NCBI RefSeq assembly: GCF_022788655.1
Contig: NZ_CP084951.1
Location: 806,001-870,000, forward strand
DNA length: 64,000 bases
Origin: Sulfitobacter indolifex
GTDB taxonomy: Bacteria > Pseudomonadota > Alphaproteobacteria > Rhodobacterales > Rhodobacteraceae
Direction of reading: 5' to 3'
Shown here piece after piece: positions 45,998-53,990 of the stretch. The translations under genes were made by a program, and so were the position numbers. The stretch's first letter is position 1. Each line of letters starts with the position of its first letter. Below the pieces are notes generated by a model that saw only the letters and a list, made by a program, of their open reading frames with translations, was not told the origin of the DNA and searched no databases.

Positions 45998-46513
45998 CTA
46001 AGCAAGCAGTGTGTGGATTATAGCGCGGGGGCGGTCGACATCCTTCCATAGGAAAGCCAGCGAAATCGGAAGGCGGAACCGCCGGGGGCCAGCGGCGCCG
46101 GGGTTGAGCCATAAGGGGCTGCCGCTGGCTTCGATCCGAGGCTTGTGAGAATGGCCCGATATCACGACATCCACCCCTTCCGCTTCTGGATTGGCCCTTA
46201 GGTCTTTGCAGTTATGAATCATGTAAATGCGCAGCCCGCAAAGCGTAATGCTGGCCGTTTCTGGCAGCGCATCTGCCCAGTCGCCGCGGTCGATGTTGCC
46301 GCGGATTGCCGTCACCGGGGCGATGCGTGCCAGCGTTTCAAGATGCTCGGGATCGCCGATATCGCCTGCGTGGAGGATATGCCTGACGCCCTTGAGGGCA
46401 TCCAATGCTTCGGGGCGCAAGAGACCGTGCGTGTCCGATATAACGCCTATACGCTTCCCCAAAGGGGGCAGGCCGGTCGGTTGCGCGGGATCGTCGCTGT
46501 AGGTCATTTTCAT
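45998..46513 (-). CDS. YfcE/MJ0936-like metallophosphodiesterase
   Basis: A 171-residue calcineurin-like phosphoesterase with all metal-binding blocks: ISDTHG, HAGDIGD, RGNID and SGHSHKP. It is a small cytoplasmic phosphodiesterase whose natural substrate is not known. The start ATG at 46513 overlaps a short upstream frame by ATGA. Its 3' end runs straight into the epimerase remnant, so the deletion that shortened the epimerase may have joined these two. Confidence 0.9.
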   Translation of the reverse strand: MKMTYSDDPAQPTGLPPLGKRIGVISDTHGLLRPEALDALKGVRHILHAGDIGDPEHLETLARIAPVTAIRGNIDRGDWADALPETASITLCGLRIYMIHNCKDLRANPEAEGVDVVISGHSHKPRIEASGSPLWLNPGAAGPRRFRLPISLAFLWKDVDRPRAIIHTLLA

Positions 46514-46641
46514 TCCGCCAGAAGCTGTGGATCCTTACGCGCCGAAGACTTTACGTGTTGCCCCAAACTTGCGCCGAACACTACAGATTCACTGATGCTA
46601 CGTGGTTTCAGCATGTGAACACTGACAAGGCGCAGGCGCAT
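46510..46641 (-). CDS. Possible 43-aa ORF coupled to the phosphodiesterase
   Basis: A short basic frame (starts MRLRLVSVHMLKPRSISESV) whose TGA overlaps the ATG of the phosphodiesterase by four bases (ATGA), the usual sign of translational coupling. There is no recognised domain, and a GTG start 21 bases upstream is an alternative. The rest of the 318-base gap up to 46831 shows nothing I can call. It could be real or a chance frame. Confidence 0.22.
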   Translation of the reverse strand: MRLRLVSVHMLKPRSISESVVFGASLGQHVKSSARKDPQLLAE

Positions 46642-46831
46642 TTCGGTTTCAAGGTGTCGCACGCGAACTATTGCTAACATATTGCAAACGTTGCGTTATT
46701 CACGGATAGACTTAATCTATCTTCAGCCAACGATAGCGCAGGCCGAAGATAGTGTTTCACCATCCTAAAAGCTTCACCGTCACCGAGTATTTAAGGCGTT
46801 TTCCGAAGCCATCGGAATCCGATTGACCAGA

Positions 46832-47437
46832 TCACCCTGTCGGGCAAGCCGCACCTGTGTCGATCCACGCCTGCGTCAACGCGCCAAACACCTCCTGTGA
46901 ACCGGGGGCTGGTGTTCGGCCAACGCCCGGCTCCCAACCCCAACCGACCAGCCCGTCTTCTGCGTTGTGCTCATGCAGTTCGGCAAGCGTCCGGTCACCG
47001 TTGCGTTCCGGGTCTTTGAGTTGCGAGCAAACCTCTGCTGCCGTCAGACCGACCCACCCCATTTCAATCGGCGCAAGCTGCCATGGCTCGTGTCCGGGGA
47101 TCGACCCCTCGCCGGTGGTATAGGTAAAGTTTTCAGACCCATGGCATGTCGAACAGCGCATGCCCGGCGCACCGAAGTCGGCATCGCCCCGAACAACGGG
47201 CGGCTGGTGCGGCTGCATGTCGTCCCCCTGCAAGGGCGTGTTGTTCACCGGGTGGCAGTTCATGCAACGCGGGCTCTCAATCACGAGAAACATCTCCTCG
47301 AAAAGCGCGACGGACCGATCGGCTTCATTGTCGATGGTGTCGAACTCGTCAGCCGTGCGCAGGCCATTGACAGTTTCGGCATCGACCGCGCCAGCCCAAA
47401 GAATGCTGGCCACGGCCAGTTTAGTGAAAGTGTTCAT
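46832..47437 (-). CDS. Dihaem c-type cytochrome of the molybdenum hydroxylase cluster
   Basis: A 201-residue periplasmic protein with signal MNTFTKLAVASILWAGAVDA and two haem-binding motifs, CMNCH and CSTCH. Methionines in DDMQPHQ and IEMGWV could serve as axial ligands. It starts 4 bases after the large-subunit gene, so it probably takes electrons from the enzyme into the respiratory chain. An isoquinoline-type oxidoreductase with a linked cytochrome is a periplasmic enzyme set known in proteobacteria. The fold outside the haem motifs was not recognised. Confidence 0.88.
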   Translation of the reverse strand: MNTFTKLAVASILWAGAVDAETVNGLRTADEFDTIDNEADRSVALFEEMFLVIESPRCMNCHPVNNTPLQGDDMQPHQPPVVRGDADFGAPGMRCSTCHGSENFTYTTGEGSIPGHEPWQLAPIEMGWVGLTAAEVCSQLKDPERNGDRTLAELHEHNAEDGLVGWGWEPGVGRTPAPGSQEVFGALTQAWIDTGAACPTG

Positions 47438-47440
47438 CGC

Positions 47441-49612
47441 TCAGGCTCCGTTCGCGGACAAGAAGGGCAGGGTGGTCACGTTTGTACCGGTTAAAGCGCG
47501 CCAAGCGTTGGCGACAGCAGGGCCCACGGGGGGCGTACCCGGCTCACCAATGCCGGTCGGGTCCAGCGCGCTTTCGATGATCTCCACCTCGACCGCAGGC
47601 ATCTCGTTGATTCGGAGCATCCGGTAGGTGTCAAAGTTCTGCTCTTGCACGATGCCCCCTTCTCCGAGGGTCACTGCATTGAACAAAACAGTCCCCAAGC
47701 CATAGCCAATGCCGCCTTCGATTTGGGCGCGGATCACGTTGGGGTTGACCGCGACGCCGCAATCCACGGCGCACCAGACTTTCGTCACATGGGGGAACCC
47801 ATCGCGGTCTTCGACTTCGGCAATCTGAGCCACATAGGTGCCAAAGGATTCGTGCAAAGCCACACCATAGCCTTTGTCGCCTTTCACCTTGGTCCCGTCC
47901 CAATCGGCCATCTCAGCGACCTTTTCCAGCACCGCGCGGTCACGGCCCATATCACCCTTCAACAGGTCCAGCCGGCCCTGCAGTGGGTCTTTACCGCCCG
48001 CTTCTAGCAGGTGATCCAAGAACACTTCGGTCGCGTATCCGGTATGCGAGTGCCCAACCGAGCGCCACCACAGAACCGGCACCGCACTTTCCGCACGCAC
48101 CCAATCCACGCGCAGGTTGGCCAGATCGTAGGGCATCTTGACCGCCCCCTCATAAGACGTCGGGTCCTTGCCGTCCTTCATCATCTGTTCCATCGGGCCA
48201 CCGGCCATGATGGACTGGTTCACAATGACATCGTGCCAGCCCACGATGTTGCCATCGGTATCAACCGCACCGCGCATTTTGTGGACGGTCATTGGGCGGT
48301 AATAGCCGCCCGCCAAATCGTCTTCACGGGTCCAGATCAGTTTCCAGGCCCCGTCACGCCCGGCGGCCTTGGCAATCGCACTGATTTCATTGCCGATCTG
48401 AGCAGACGGCTGAGCGCGGCGGCCAAAGGATCCACCCGCGAGCATGACGTTAAGCTTCACATTCTCGACCGGCAAGCCGAGGGTGCCCGCAACTGCCTGC
48501 CTGTCAAAACCGGGGAATTGGTAGCCGCCCCAAGTTTCGGCGCTGCCCTCTTTGACCTGAATGACAGCGTCTAGCGGCTCCATCGGCGCGTGGGCGAGGT
48601 AGGGGAACCGAAACTCCATTTCGACCACGTTCTGGCTTTCCGAAAGAGACGCGTCGACATCGCCGACTTCCTCCGCAGCCCGCGCCTCGCCGCTATTGGC
48701 CAATGCAGCAAAATCTTCCATCATCTGGGTCGAAGTCCGCGTTTCTGCGGCACTGTCGTCCCACTCTACCGTCAGCGCGTTGCGCCCAGAGAGCGCCGCA
48801 TGGGTTGATGTCGCGTAGACGGCGATGCCTTGCGGAATTTGACGCACCGCTGTGACGCCGGGCACTTTCAGCGCATCGGCGTCGTCAAAGCTGGCGACAG
48901 CTCCGCCCAACATGGGCGCGTGACGGATCACGACATATTCCATGCCGGGCAGGTCCATATCCATCGTAAACACGGCAGACCCCGTAGATTTGGCCTGACT
49001 GTCGAGCTTGGGGCGGTCTTTGCCGATCAGGACAAAATCCTTGGGGTCTTTAACGGGAGGATCTTCGGGTGGGGTCAGCATCGCGGCCTTTGCGGCCAGC
49101 GGTCCAAAGGTCGAAGATTTATCGCCAGAGGTCAGCACGCCACCGGAGATGGTGATCGTAGACGCATCCACGCCCCAATCTTCTGCTGCGGCTTGTACCA
49201 GCATCGCGCGGGCCGCAGCCCCGGCCTTGCGCATTTGGGTATAGCTGTTGGCCATTGCGGTCGATCCGCCGGTGGCTTGCAGACCGAACAACAGGTTTTT
49301 GTACTTGTCGTCGTCTGCCGGAGCGGATTCGGCGCGCATCTGGCTCCAGTCCGCATCCATTTCCTCTGCAACCAGCGTGGAAAGGCCGGTGAAAGGGCCC
49401 TGACCGAATTCAATGTGTTTGATGATGACGGTGACGGTGTCGTCTTCGGCGACCCGAATGAAGGCGTTCGGTGCGAATGTGGGTTCGGTGCCATCCGGCT
49501 GGAACGCAAGTGCCGCCCCCGATTGCGCACGGCCGCGCATGGGCAGCGCCACAGCAATGACAAGGCCCAGCGAAGTGGCAAGGAAGTTGCGTCGGCTTTG
49601 TGTGATGGTCAT
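47441..49612 (-). CDS. Molybdenum hydroxylase large subunit, isoquinoline 1-oxidoreductase type
   Basis: A 723-residue molybdopterin cytosine dinucleotide enzyme. The Tat signal TQSRRNFLATSLGLVIAVAL shows export of the folded enzyme. Visible signatures are IKHIEFGQGPFTGLSTLVAEEM, MLAGGSFGRRAQP, the VWCAVDCGVAVNP stretch, and the catalytic glutamate in GIGEPGTPP near the C-terminus. It oxidises an aldehyde or N-heterocycle by adding oxygen from water. The 2Fe-2S partner is 3 bases upstream and the cytochrome 4 bases downstream. Substrate cannot be told; many relatives are annotated as aldehyde dehydrogenases. Confidence 0.92.
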   Translation of the reverse strand: MTITQSRRNFLATSLGLVIAVALPMRGRAQSGAALAFQPDGTEPTFAPNAFIRVAEDDTVTVIIKHIEFGQGPFTGLSTLVAEEMDADWSQMRAESAPADDDKYKNLLFGLQATGGSTAMANSYTQMRKAGAAARAMLVQAAAEDWGVDASTITISGGVLTSGDKSSTFGPLAAKAAMLTPPEDPPVKDPKDFVLIGKDRPKLDSQAKSTGSAVFTMDMDLPGMEYVVIRHAPMLGGAVASFDDADALKVPGVTAVRQIPQGIAVYATSTHAALSGRNALTVEWDDSAAETRTSTQMMEDFAALANSGEARAAEEVGDVDASLSESQNVVEMEFRFPYLAHAPMEPLDAVIQVKEGSAETWGGYQFPGFDRQAVAGTLGLPVENVKLNVMLAGGSFGRRAQPSAQIGNEISAIAKAAGRDGAWKLIWTREDDLAGGYYRPMTVHKMRGAVDTDGNIVGWHDVIVNQSIMAGGPMEQMMKDGKDPTSYEGAVKMPYDLANLRVDWVRAESAVPVLWWRSVGHSHTGYATEVFLDHLLEAGGKDPLQGRLDLLKGDMGRDRAVLEKVAEMADWDGTKVKGDKGYGVALHESFGTYVAQIAEVEDRDGFPHVTKVWCAVDCGVAVNPNVIRAQIEGGIGYGLGTVLFNAVTLGEGGIVQEQNFDTYRMLRINEMPAVEVEIIESALDPTGIGEPGTPPVGPAVANAWRALTGTNVTTLPFLSANGA

Positions 49613-49615
49613 GGT

Positions 49616-50074
49616 TTATCCCTCCAACGTCTTGGCGGCGTCTTTGATCGCTTGGCGAATGCGGACGTAGGTCGCGCAGCGGCAGATGTTCCCGGCCATC
49701 GCCTGGTCAATCTCTTCATCCGTGGGGTTGGGAATCTCATACAGCAGCGCTGCGGCACTGACGACTTGGCCCGATTGGCACCAACCGCATTGCGGCACGT
49801 CAATTGCGGTCCATGCCGCCTGCACAGCTTTGGCTTCCGGTGTATCAAGCCCTTCTATGGTCTGGATGTCGGCCCCCTCCAGCATCGACACAGGTGTCAC
49901 GCAAGACCGACGGGTCATGCCATCCAGCATCACAGTGCACGCGCCGCACTGGGCGACGCCACAGCCAAACTTTGTCCCGGTGAGTTTCAGTTCATCGCGC
50001 AGGACCCACAACAGGGGGGTATCGCCCGGCACGTCTACTGTGCGCTCTTCTCCGTTTACGGTGAAAGTCGTCAT
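49616..50074 (-). CDS. 2Fe-2S small subunit of the molybdenum hydroxylase
   Basis: A 152-residue iron-sulfur subunit with two clusters: the plant-ferredoxin set in [15 protein letters not shown] plus a later Cys, and the second set in CGWCQSGQ and ICRCATY. It passes electrons from the Mo centre toward the cytochrome. The start at 50074 has GAGG five bases upstream and gives the usual [10 protein letters not shown] opening. It has no signal of its own, so it should be carried across by the Tat signal of the large subunit. Confidence 0.93.
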   Translation of the reverse strand: MTTFTVNGEERTVDVPGDTPLLWVLRDELKLTGTKFGCGVAQCGACTVMLDGMTRRSCVTPVSMLEGADIQTIEGLDTPEAKAVQAAWTAIDVPQCGWCQSGQVVSAAALLYEIPNPTDEEIDQAMAGNICRCATYVRIRQAIKDAAKTLEG

Positions 50075-50294
50075 GAAACCCTCGCTGATTTTTCGGCTGC
50101 TTTTGCGTAAGACATGGCTCACCGCGGCGATAAGTCACTTAATCTTTTCGCAGCATTGGGAGTGGCGGCACGGTAATGCCTGTGGCGAGGAGGGGCATCA
50201 CCGTGCCTGTCGACGCGGTTCGTGGCCTACGACGGTTGGCCAATTTTGGTTTGTTTTCGGTGGGGTGGGTATTTTGACCGTGGTTCAAAGATAA

Positions 50295-50330
50295 CTTAAC
50301 CGGTGCGCACAGTTTGGCGCACCGGTTAAG
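50295..50330 (-). terminator. Perfect 14-bp hairpin after the small lipoprotein
   Basis: CTTAACCGGTGCGC and GCGCACCGGTTAAG pair without a mismatch around an 8-base loop. It begins 29 bases after the lipoprotein stop. The tail on the minus strand (TTATCTTTG) is weakly U-rich. Confidence 0.75.
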
Positions 50331-50358
50331 GAGTGTTTCTTTCGGTCGAGGTTCCCGC

Positions 50359-50553
50359 TTACTCTGCGCCCGAAACCTTCTTGACCCCTTTAACCGCCAG
50401 TCGGCCCGCGCCCACAGTGCCTTTGACTGCGGTTTTGGCGACGAAACTGGTCGCCCCTACAGTGTTGTCCACGACCTGTTCCGTGGAGCAGGCAGACACA
50501 ACTGTCAGCGCGCTGATCATCGCGGCGGTAAGTACTACTTTTGCATTCAACAT
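50359..50553 (-). CDS. Small lipoprotein of unknown function
   Basis: A 64-residue protein with lipoprotein signal MLNAKVVLTAAMISALTVVSAC; the lipid-bearing Cys is residue 22. The mature part (about 43 residues) is Val/Gly/Lys-rich with a repeated KTAVKG/LAVKGVKK pattern, suggesting a short amphipathic peptide on the membrane surface. It lies between the molybdenum hydroxylase genes and the divergent LysR gene, ends in a strong hairpin, and is likely its own transcript. Confidence 0.75.
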   Translation of the reverse strand: MLNAKVVLTAAMISALTVVSACSTEQVVDNTVGATSFVAKTAVKGTVGAGRLAVKGVKKVSGAE

Positions 50554-50674
50554 ACTCGGGGTTCCTTTTTCTTAATCAGGCTTTCGCCTTGCTGATCCCT
50601 AAATAGGTGCTTTTATTGAATTCTAATAACGAATAAGAATGATGCTTGAAGCGCGATATGCTTATGGAAAAACG

Positions 50675-51604
50675 ATGGACATTACGCTGATCAAGACCTT
50701 CCTTGAGGTTGCCAACACCGGTTCGTTCGTCGCGGCGCGGGATCGGTTATTTGTGACGCAGTCTGCTATAAGCCTGCGCATCCAGCGGCTTGAAGACAGT
50801 CTGGGGCATCAGTTGTTTACCCGTTCAAAGGCTGGCGCTGTCCTGACCGCTGAGGGCCAACAGTTTGAGCCCTATGCTCTCAGCCTTTTGAAAATCTGGG
50901 AAGAAGCCCGCCAGAAAATCTCCATTCCGCACGGGTATTCGCGGGCGCTTAGCATCGGCGCGCAGTACTCTCTTTGGCCGGGCTTGGGCTTTCGCTGGCT
51001 CGACGCGCTGCAAACAACGATGCCGGAATTGAGCGTCCATGGCGAAGTGGGTATGACAGACCGCATCACCCGCTTTCTGGTTGAAGGCGTGATCCAAGCG
51101 GCGCTTTTATACACTCCGCAACTCCGGCCCGGTTTGATCGTTGAACCTGCACTGGACGACGAGTTGATACTCGTCGCATCCTATCCTGATGCGACGCTGG
51201 AAAACCTCACGGATTATGTCGCAGTGGATTGGGGGCCAGAGTTTACCCATGCCCTTGCGGTTGCCCTACCTCACCTTACGGACTCTGGCAGATCCTTAGC
51301 CTTAGGTGCTCTGGCGATGGAATATGTCGTCAATCGGCGCGCCGCTGCATTCCTCCCCGCCAGATCGGTCAAGCGTTATTTACATGACGGAAAACTCCAC
51401 CTTGTGGCAGATGCGCCACATTTTCCCTACCCTTCGTGGGTGGTATGGCGAGAGGACATTGATGACGATCTTGCCGAATTGGCCCGGAAGACGTTGAAGG
51501 CCGTCGTACATGCAGCTGAAAAAGATCAAGAAACTCTTGTAGACGAATTGGCTTCGATGGAAGATTACGAACCCGTCCTACCAACGCAAAATACAAACGA
51601 GTAA
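50675..51604 (+). CDS. LysR family transcription regulator
   Basis: A 309-residue regulator with the N-terminal winged HTH in MDITLIKTFLEVANTGSFVAARDRLFVTQSAISLRIQRLED, and an effector-binding domain from about residue 90. The start at 50675 has GGAA upstream and gives the normal LysR opening; the frame extends 12 codons further up without support. It is read away from the molybdenum hydroxylase cluster 600 bases away and is a candidate controller of it or of the DUF481 gene downstream. The effector is unknown. Confidence 0.92.
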   Translation: MDITLIKTFLEVANTGSFVAARDRLFVTQSAISLRIQRLEDSLGHQLFTRSKAGAVLTAEGQQFEPYALSLLKIWEEARQKISIPHGYSRALSIGAQYSLWPGLGFRWLDALQTTMPELSVHGEVGMTDRITRFLVEGVIQAALLYTPQLRPGLIVEPALDDELILVASYPDATLENLTDYVAVDWGPEFTHALAVALPHLTDSGRSLALGALAMEYVVNRRAAAFLPARSVKRYLHDGKLHLVADAPHFPYPSWVVWREDIDDDLAELARKTLKAVVHAAEKDQETLVDELASMEDYEPVLPTQNTNE

Positions 51605-51729
51605 TTATCGCTTTATCCATAAGTCATTCGAATTTTCCTCACCACAGCGGTGGAGGTAAATACCCAATTAGCAGAGATGCTTTCGGACCATTCCGGTTCG
51701 GATCACTTCTTTTGGGGAAGGATTGACCC

Positions 51730-52584
51730 ATGAACACTCTCGCAAAACTTGCCACAGTTTCCACTCTGGCGCTGATCATAGCTGCACCTGTATCAGCCCA
51801 AAGCACATTGACCGGCGTCACCGCTCTGAACGACGAGATTGACGACATCACCACTCAAGTCGAGCGCGACCAGCGTCGCGGCGAAGATGCTGACCGCTTT
51901 GGACCCAATGGCGTGGCCCAAGGCTGGCGCGGCTCCTTCGCCCTGACAGCCTCCGGCACCTCGGGTAACACCGACAACGGTGAAGTGGCCGGCGCAGGCC
52001 GCCTGACCTACGGCATTGGCGACTGGAACCACCTCGTTGGTTTCGCGGTAGAATATGGCGAGGCAAATGGCACGAAGAACGAAGAGAAGTTTTTCGGCAC
52101 CTATGAAGCCAGCCGCTACTTCACGCCAGAATTCTACATGTTCGGGATTGGCCGCTTTCAATATGATGGGCTGCTGACCGACAACTCCGGTGCAATCCTG
52201 CCCGGCTCGGAAACCGACGCCTTCCTTGGTTTTGGTCCCGGCTACCGTGTCCTGAACAAGCCGGACCACACATGGCGCGTTCAAGCCGGTCCTGGTGCCC
52301 GCTACTATAAAGACGCGACTGGCAATTCCGACACCGAAGTCGGCTTCATCGTGTCGTCCAGGTACTTCTATGCGCTGACCGACACAGTCTCGTTTACTAA
52401 CGACACCGACGTGCTCGGCTCTGAAACAAACACCATCGTCTCCAACGATGCTGGCGTCAATTTCAAGGTGTCGAACAACCTTTCGACCCGTATCAGCTAC
52501 CGGACGGACTACAACACGGACCCGACTGCCGCCCTTAAGTCGACTGACAACACCATCGGCCTGTCCCTGGTGATGGGCTTCTAA
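51730..52584 (+). CDS. DUF481 family outer-membrane protein
   Basis: A 284-residue protein with signal MNTLAKLATVSTLALIIAAPVSA and then an acidic helix and a beta-barrel part of alternating strands (WRGSFALTASGTSGNTDNGEV, then FFGTYEASRYFTPEFYMFG), ending in a C-terminal aromatic (VMGF). This matches the YdiY-like DUF481 salt-inducible outer-membrane family. Likely an outer-membrane barrel. GGGAAGGA lies before the ATG. A terminator follows 50 bases downstream. Confidence 0.9.
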   Translation: MNTLAKLATVSTLALIIAAPVSAQSTLTGVTALNDEIDDITTQVERDQRRGEDADRFGPNGVAQGWRGSFALTASGTSGNTDNGEVAGAGRLTYGIGDWNHLVGFAVEYGEANGTKNEEKFFGTYEASRYFTPEFYMFGIGRFQYDGLLTDNSGAILPGSETDAFLGFGPGYRVLNKPDHTWRVQAGPGARYYKDATGNSDTEVGFIVSSRYFYALTDTVSFTNDTDVLGSETNTIVSNDAGVNFKVSNNLSTRISYRTDYNTDPTAALKSTDNTIGLSLVMGF

Positions 52585-52637
52585 ACACAAGTGAGGTCAT
52601 AGGTAGGTTTTACCTCGTACTACCGACGGCTACTCTG

Positions 52638-52675
52638 AACAGAGAATGGGGAAACCCGTTCTCTGTTTTTGTTTT
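52638..52675 (+). terminator. Intrinsic terminator after the DUF481 gene
   Basis: AACAGAGAATGGG and CCCGTTCTCTGTT form a 13-bp stem with a G-T pair and a GAAA loop, followed by TTTGTTTT. It marks the last clearly native element before the island. Confidence 0.9.
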
Positions 52676-52689
52676 GAGCGTCAGGAAAT

Positions 52690-52930
52690 TGGGTGGATTA
52701 TAAAGCTGGTGACCTGAGCCCCAAGTTCCCTCCAGCTCTTCTCGCGTATCTGCAAGCGTCATGAACAAGTGAGCGTTCAGGCACTCTGCGCGGAACTTGC
52801 TGTTGATACACCCGTTGTCGGTCGGCTTGCCCGGCCGCGAGAAGTTTAAAGTCACGTTGTTTGCGCAAGCCCAGAGGTCTAGTTCGCGCGAGATAAATTC
52901 GCTTCCATTACCGTCTCTTATCGCGTCGCC
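52690..52930 (-). pseudogene. IS3-family transposase remnant (integrase core end)
   Basis: On the minus strand the sequence reads RDGNGSEFISRELDLWACAN, VTLNFSRPGKPTDN, FRAECLNAHLFMTLADTREELE. This is the well-known end of the IS3/IS407-type OrfB transposase around its last catalytic residues. Relative to intact enzymes, the stretch after PTDN is shortened (GCINSKFRAEC instead of the longer ESFNGKFRAEC) and the C-terminus after EELE is lost. Everything N-terminal is absent. Inactive. Confidence 0.88.
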
Positions 52931-53121
52931 AAATCTTCGTTCTCGCGTAGCAACCGCCCATAGGATGCAAGATTGCGCGCCAAATCACCAACACGATCAT
53001 GGCATCGAGTGCTTAATGAAATGCGAACGTTAGTTCGATTCTTCTTTAAATGGCAGGGGATCGGCCAGCGTAAGTAGTAACTACCGTGCCGGGAACGATA
53101 GAGACATGATGACAGTTGCAT
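52918..53121 (-). pseudogene. Truncated tyrosine integrase N-terminus
   Basis: A frame beginning MQLSSCLYRSRHGSYYLRWP and going on with RTNVRISLSTRCHDRVGDLARNLA is the arm-binding N-terminus (DUF6538-like) of phage/island integrases. It ends in a stop right where the IS3 remnant begins, so the catalytic domain with the R-H-R-Y residues is missing. It faces the IS piece and lies at the edge of the atypical region. Probably the original island integrase cut by IS activity. Confidence 0.78.
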
Positions 53122-53447
53122 CGGGCGTGTGTTCCACTTTGTGTCCCACACGACCGTCGCGCCGCTGTCCCTACGATTTAGAATGAAATGGAGGCGAGTA
53201 GGAGAATCGAGGAATTATTTAATAATTGTTTAAAAACAGATAGTTGAAATCTGCGTATGCTCCCAAATATGCGCCTCGTATTCTCCAAAAAACGTTGGTC
53301 AGCGGAAGAAGACCATGACATTCGGTGGATACTTCGGGGCAGTTCGATGGAACAGTGGCGCAATGCAATCTTGAATTTGGTCAACGTTCTCGTTTGAGTT
53401 GGCCGTAAAGCCGCCACTCGGTGCGCCTATAATCCCAACACCATTAT
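53122..53447. other. AT-rich stretch without a supportable gene
   Basis: This stretch lies between the integrase remnant and the three-helix membrane protein. Several short frames overlap here on both strands, but none has a clear start and family. A minus-strand frame ending at 53299 (GVGIIGAPSGGFTANSNENV) looks partly coding and could be a frameshifted tail of the membrane protein gene. Poly-A/T patches occur at 53210-53240. Confidence 0.4.
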
Positions 53448-53990
53448 CTATGAATGTCGGTTCGCCAACGCCGATTTTACCGTCGTGCTTGCCACTTTCA
53501 CTTCCTTTGCAACACCTCTGGTTTTCAAGCGAATGGTTGCCGAAGAACAAGCAAATATCACGAGCGGAAGAAACAAGCAGTACGTCCCAATTCCCAGGGC
53601 GATGGCGCACGTGATTTCTTGGGACTGAAATATAGTTGAGTAGAATACCGCTGTAATGCAAGCGCTCAGCAGCATCAGGGATATTGCAAAGAGTGAAGAA
53701 CTCAGAGTTTCCAGTCCGATCTCGGCAGTGAGTAGTTTCGCTTCCAAATTGCCCGCAACATGAGAGCAGTTCGTGAGGTTATTTTTACTGACCAAATTTC
53801 TGATCGAACCGACTCGCCTCCTGAGCGTGGCCATGCGGCCCGCTCCGACCACCTGAACCACCGCAAGTCCCAAGTACAGTCCAGCACCAACGCTGAGAAC
53901 GCTCAACATACCTCCCAGCGTATGGGCTTCCCCGTTGCAAGAGTAAAAAAACAACCATAGGGTATCCGCAAATGAGTTCAGTACATTCAC
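53448..53990 (-). CDS. Three-helix membrane protein, family unknown
   Basis: A 180-residue frame with membrane segments in LGGMLSVLSVGAGLYLGLAV (about 25-45), SLFAISLMLLSACITAVFYS (about 98-117) and ITCAIALGIGTYCLFLPLVI (about 124-145), with a basic cytoplasmic-looking loop (ATLRRRVGSIRNLVSKNN) between the first two. The start is uncertain: GTG at 53990 overlaps the divergent metallopeptidase gene by 19 bases, while ATG at 53909 avoids it. A small multi-helix membrane protein next to a toxin-antitoxin-like pair could be an effector or an independent gene; no homology is recognised. Confidence 0.6.
   Translation of the reverse strand: MNVLNSFADTLWLFFYSCNGEAHTLGGMLSVLSVGAGLYLGLAVVQVVGAGRMATLRRRVGSIRNLVSKNNLTNCSHVAGNLEAKLLTAEIGLETLSSSLFAISLMLLSACITAVFYSTIFQSQEITCAIALGIGTYCLFLPLVIFACSSATIRLKTRGVAKEVKVASTTVKSALANRHS

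Noticed and set aside
53269..53397. Plus-strand 42-codon frame with a Myb/SANT-like look (KKRWSAEEDHDIRWILRG)
   Set aside because: Too short for the domain, no ribosome binding site, and the opposite strand reads equally well as a tail of the membrane protein gene.
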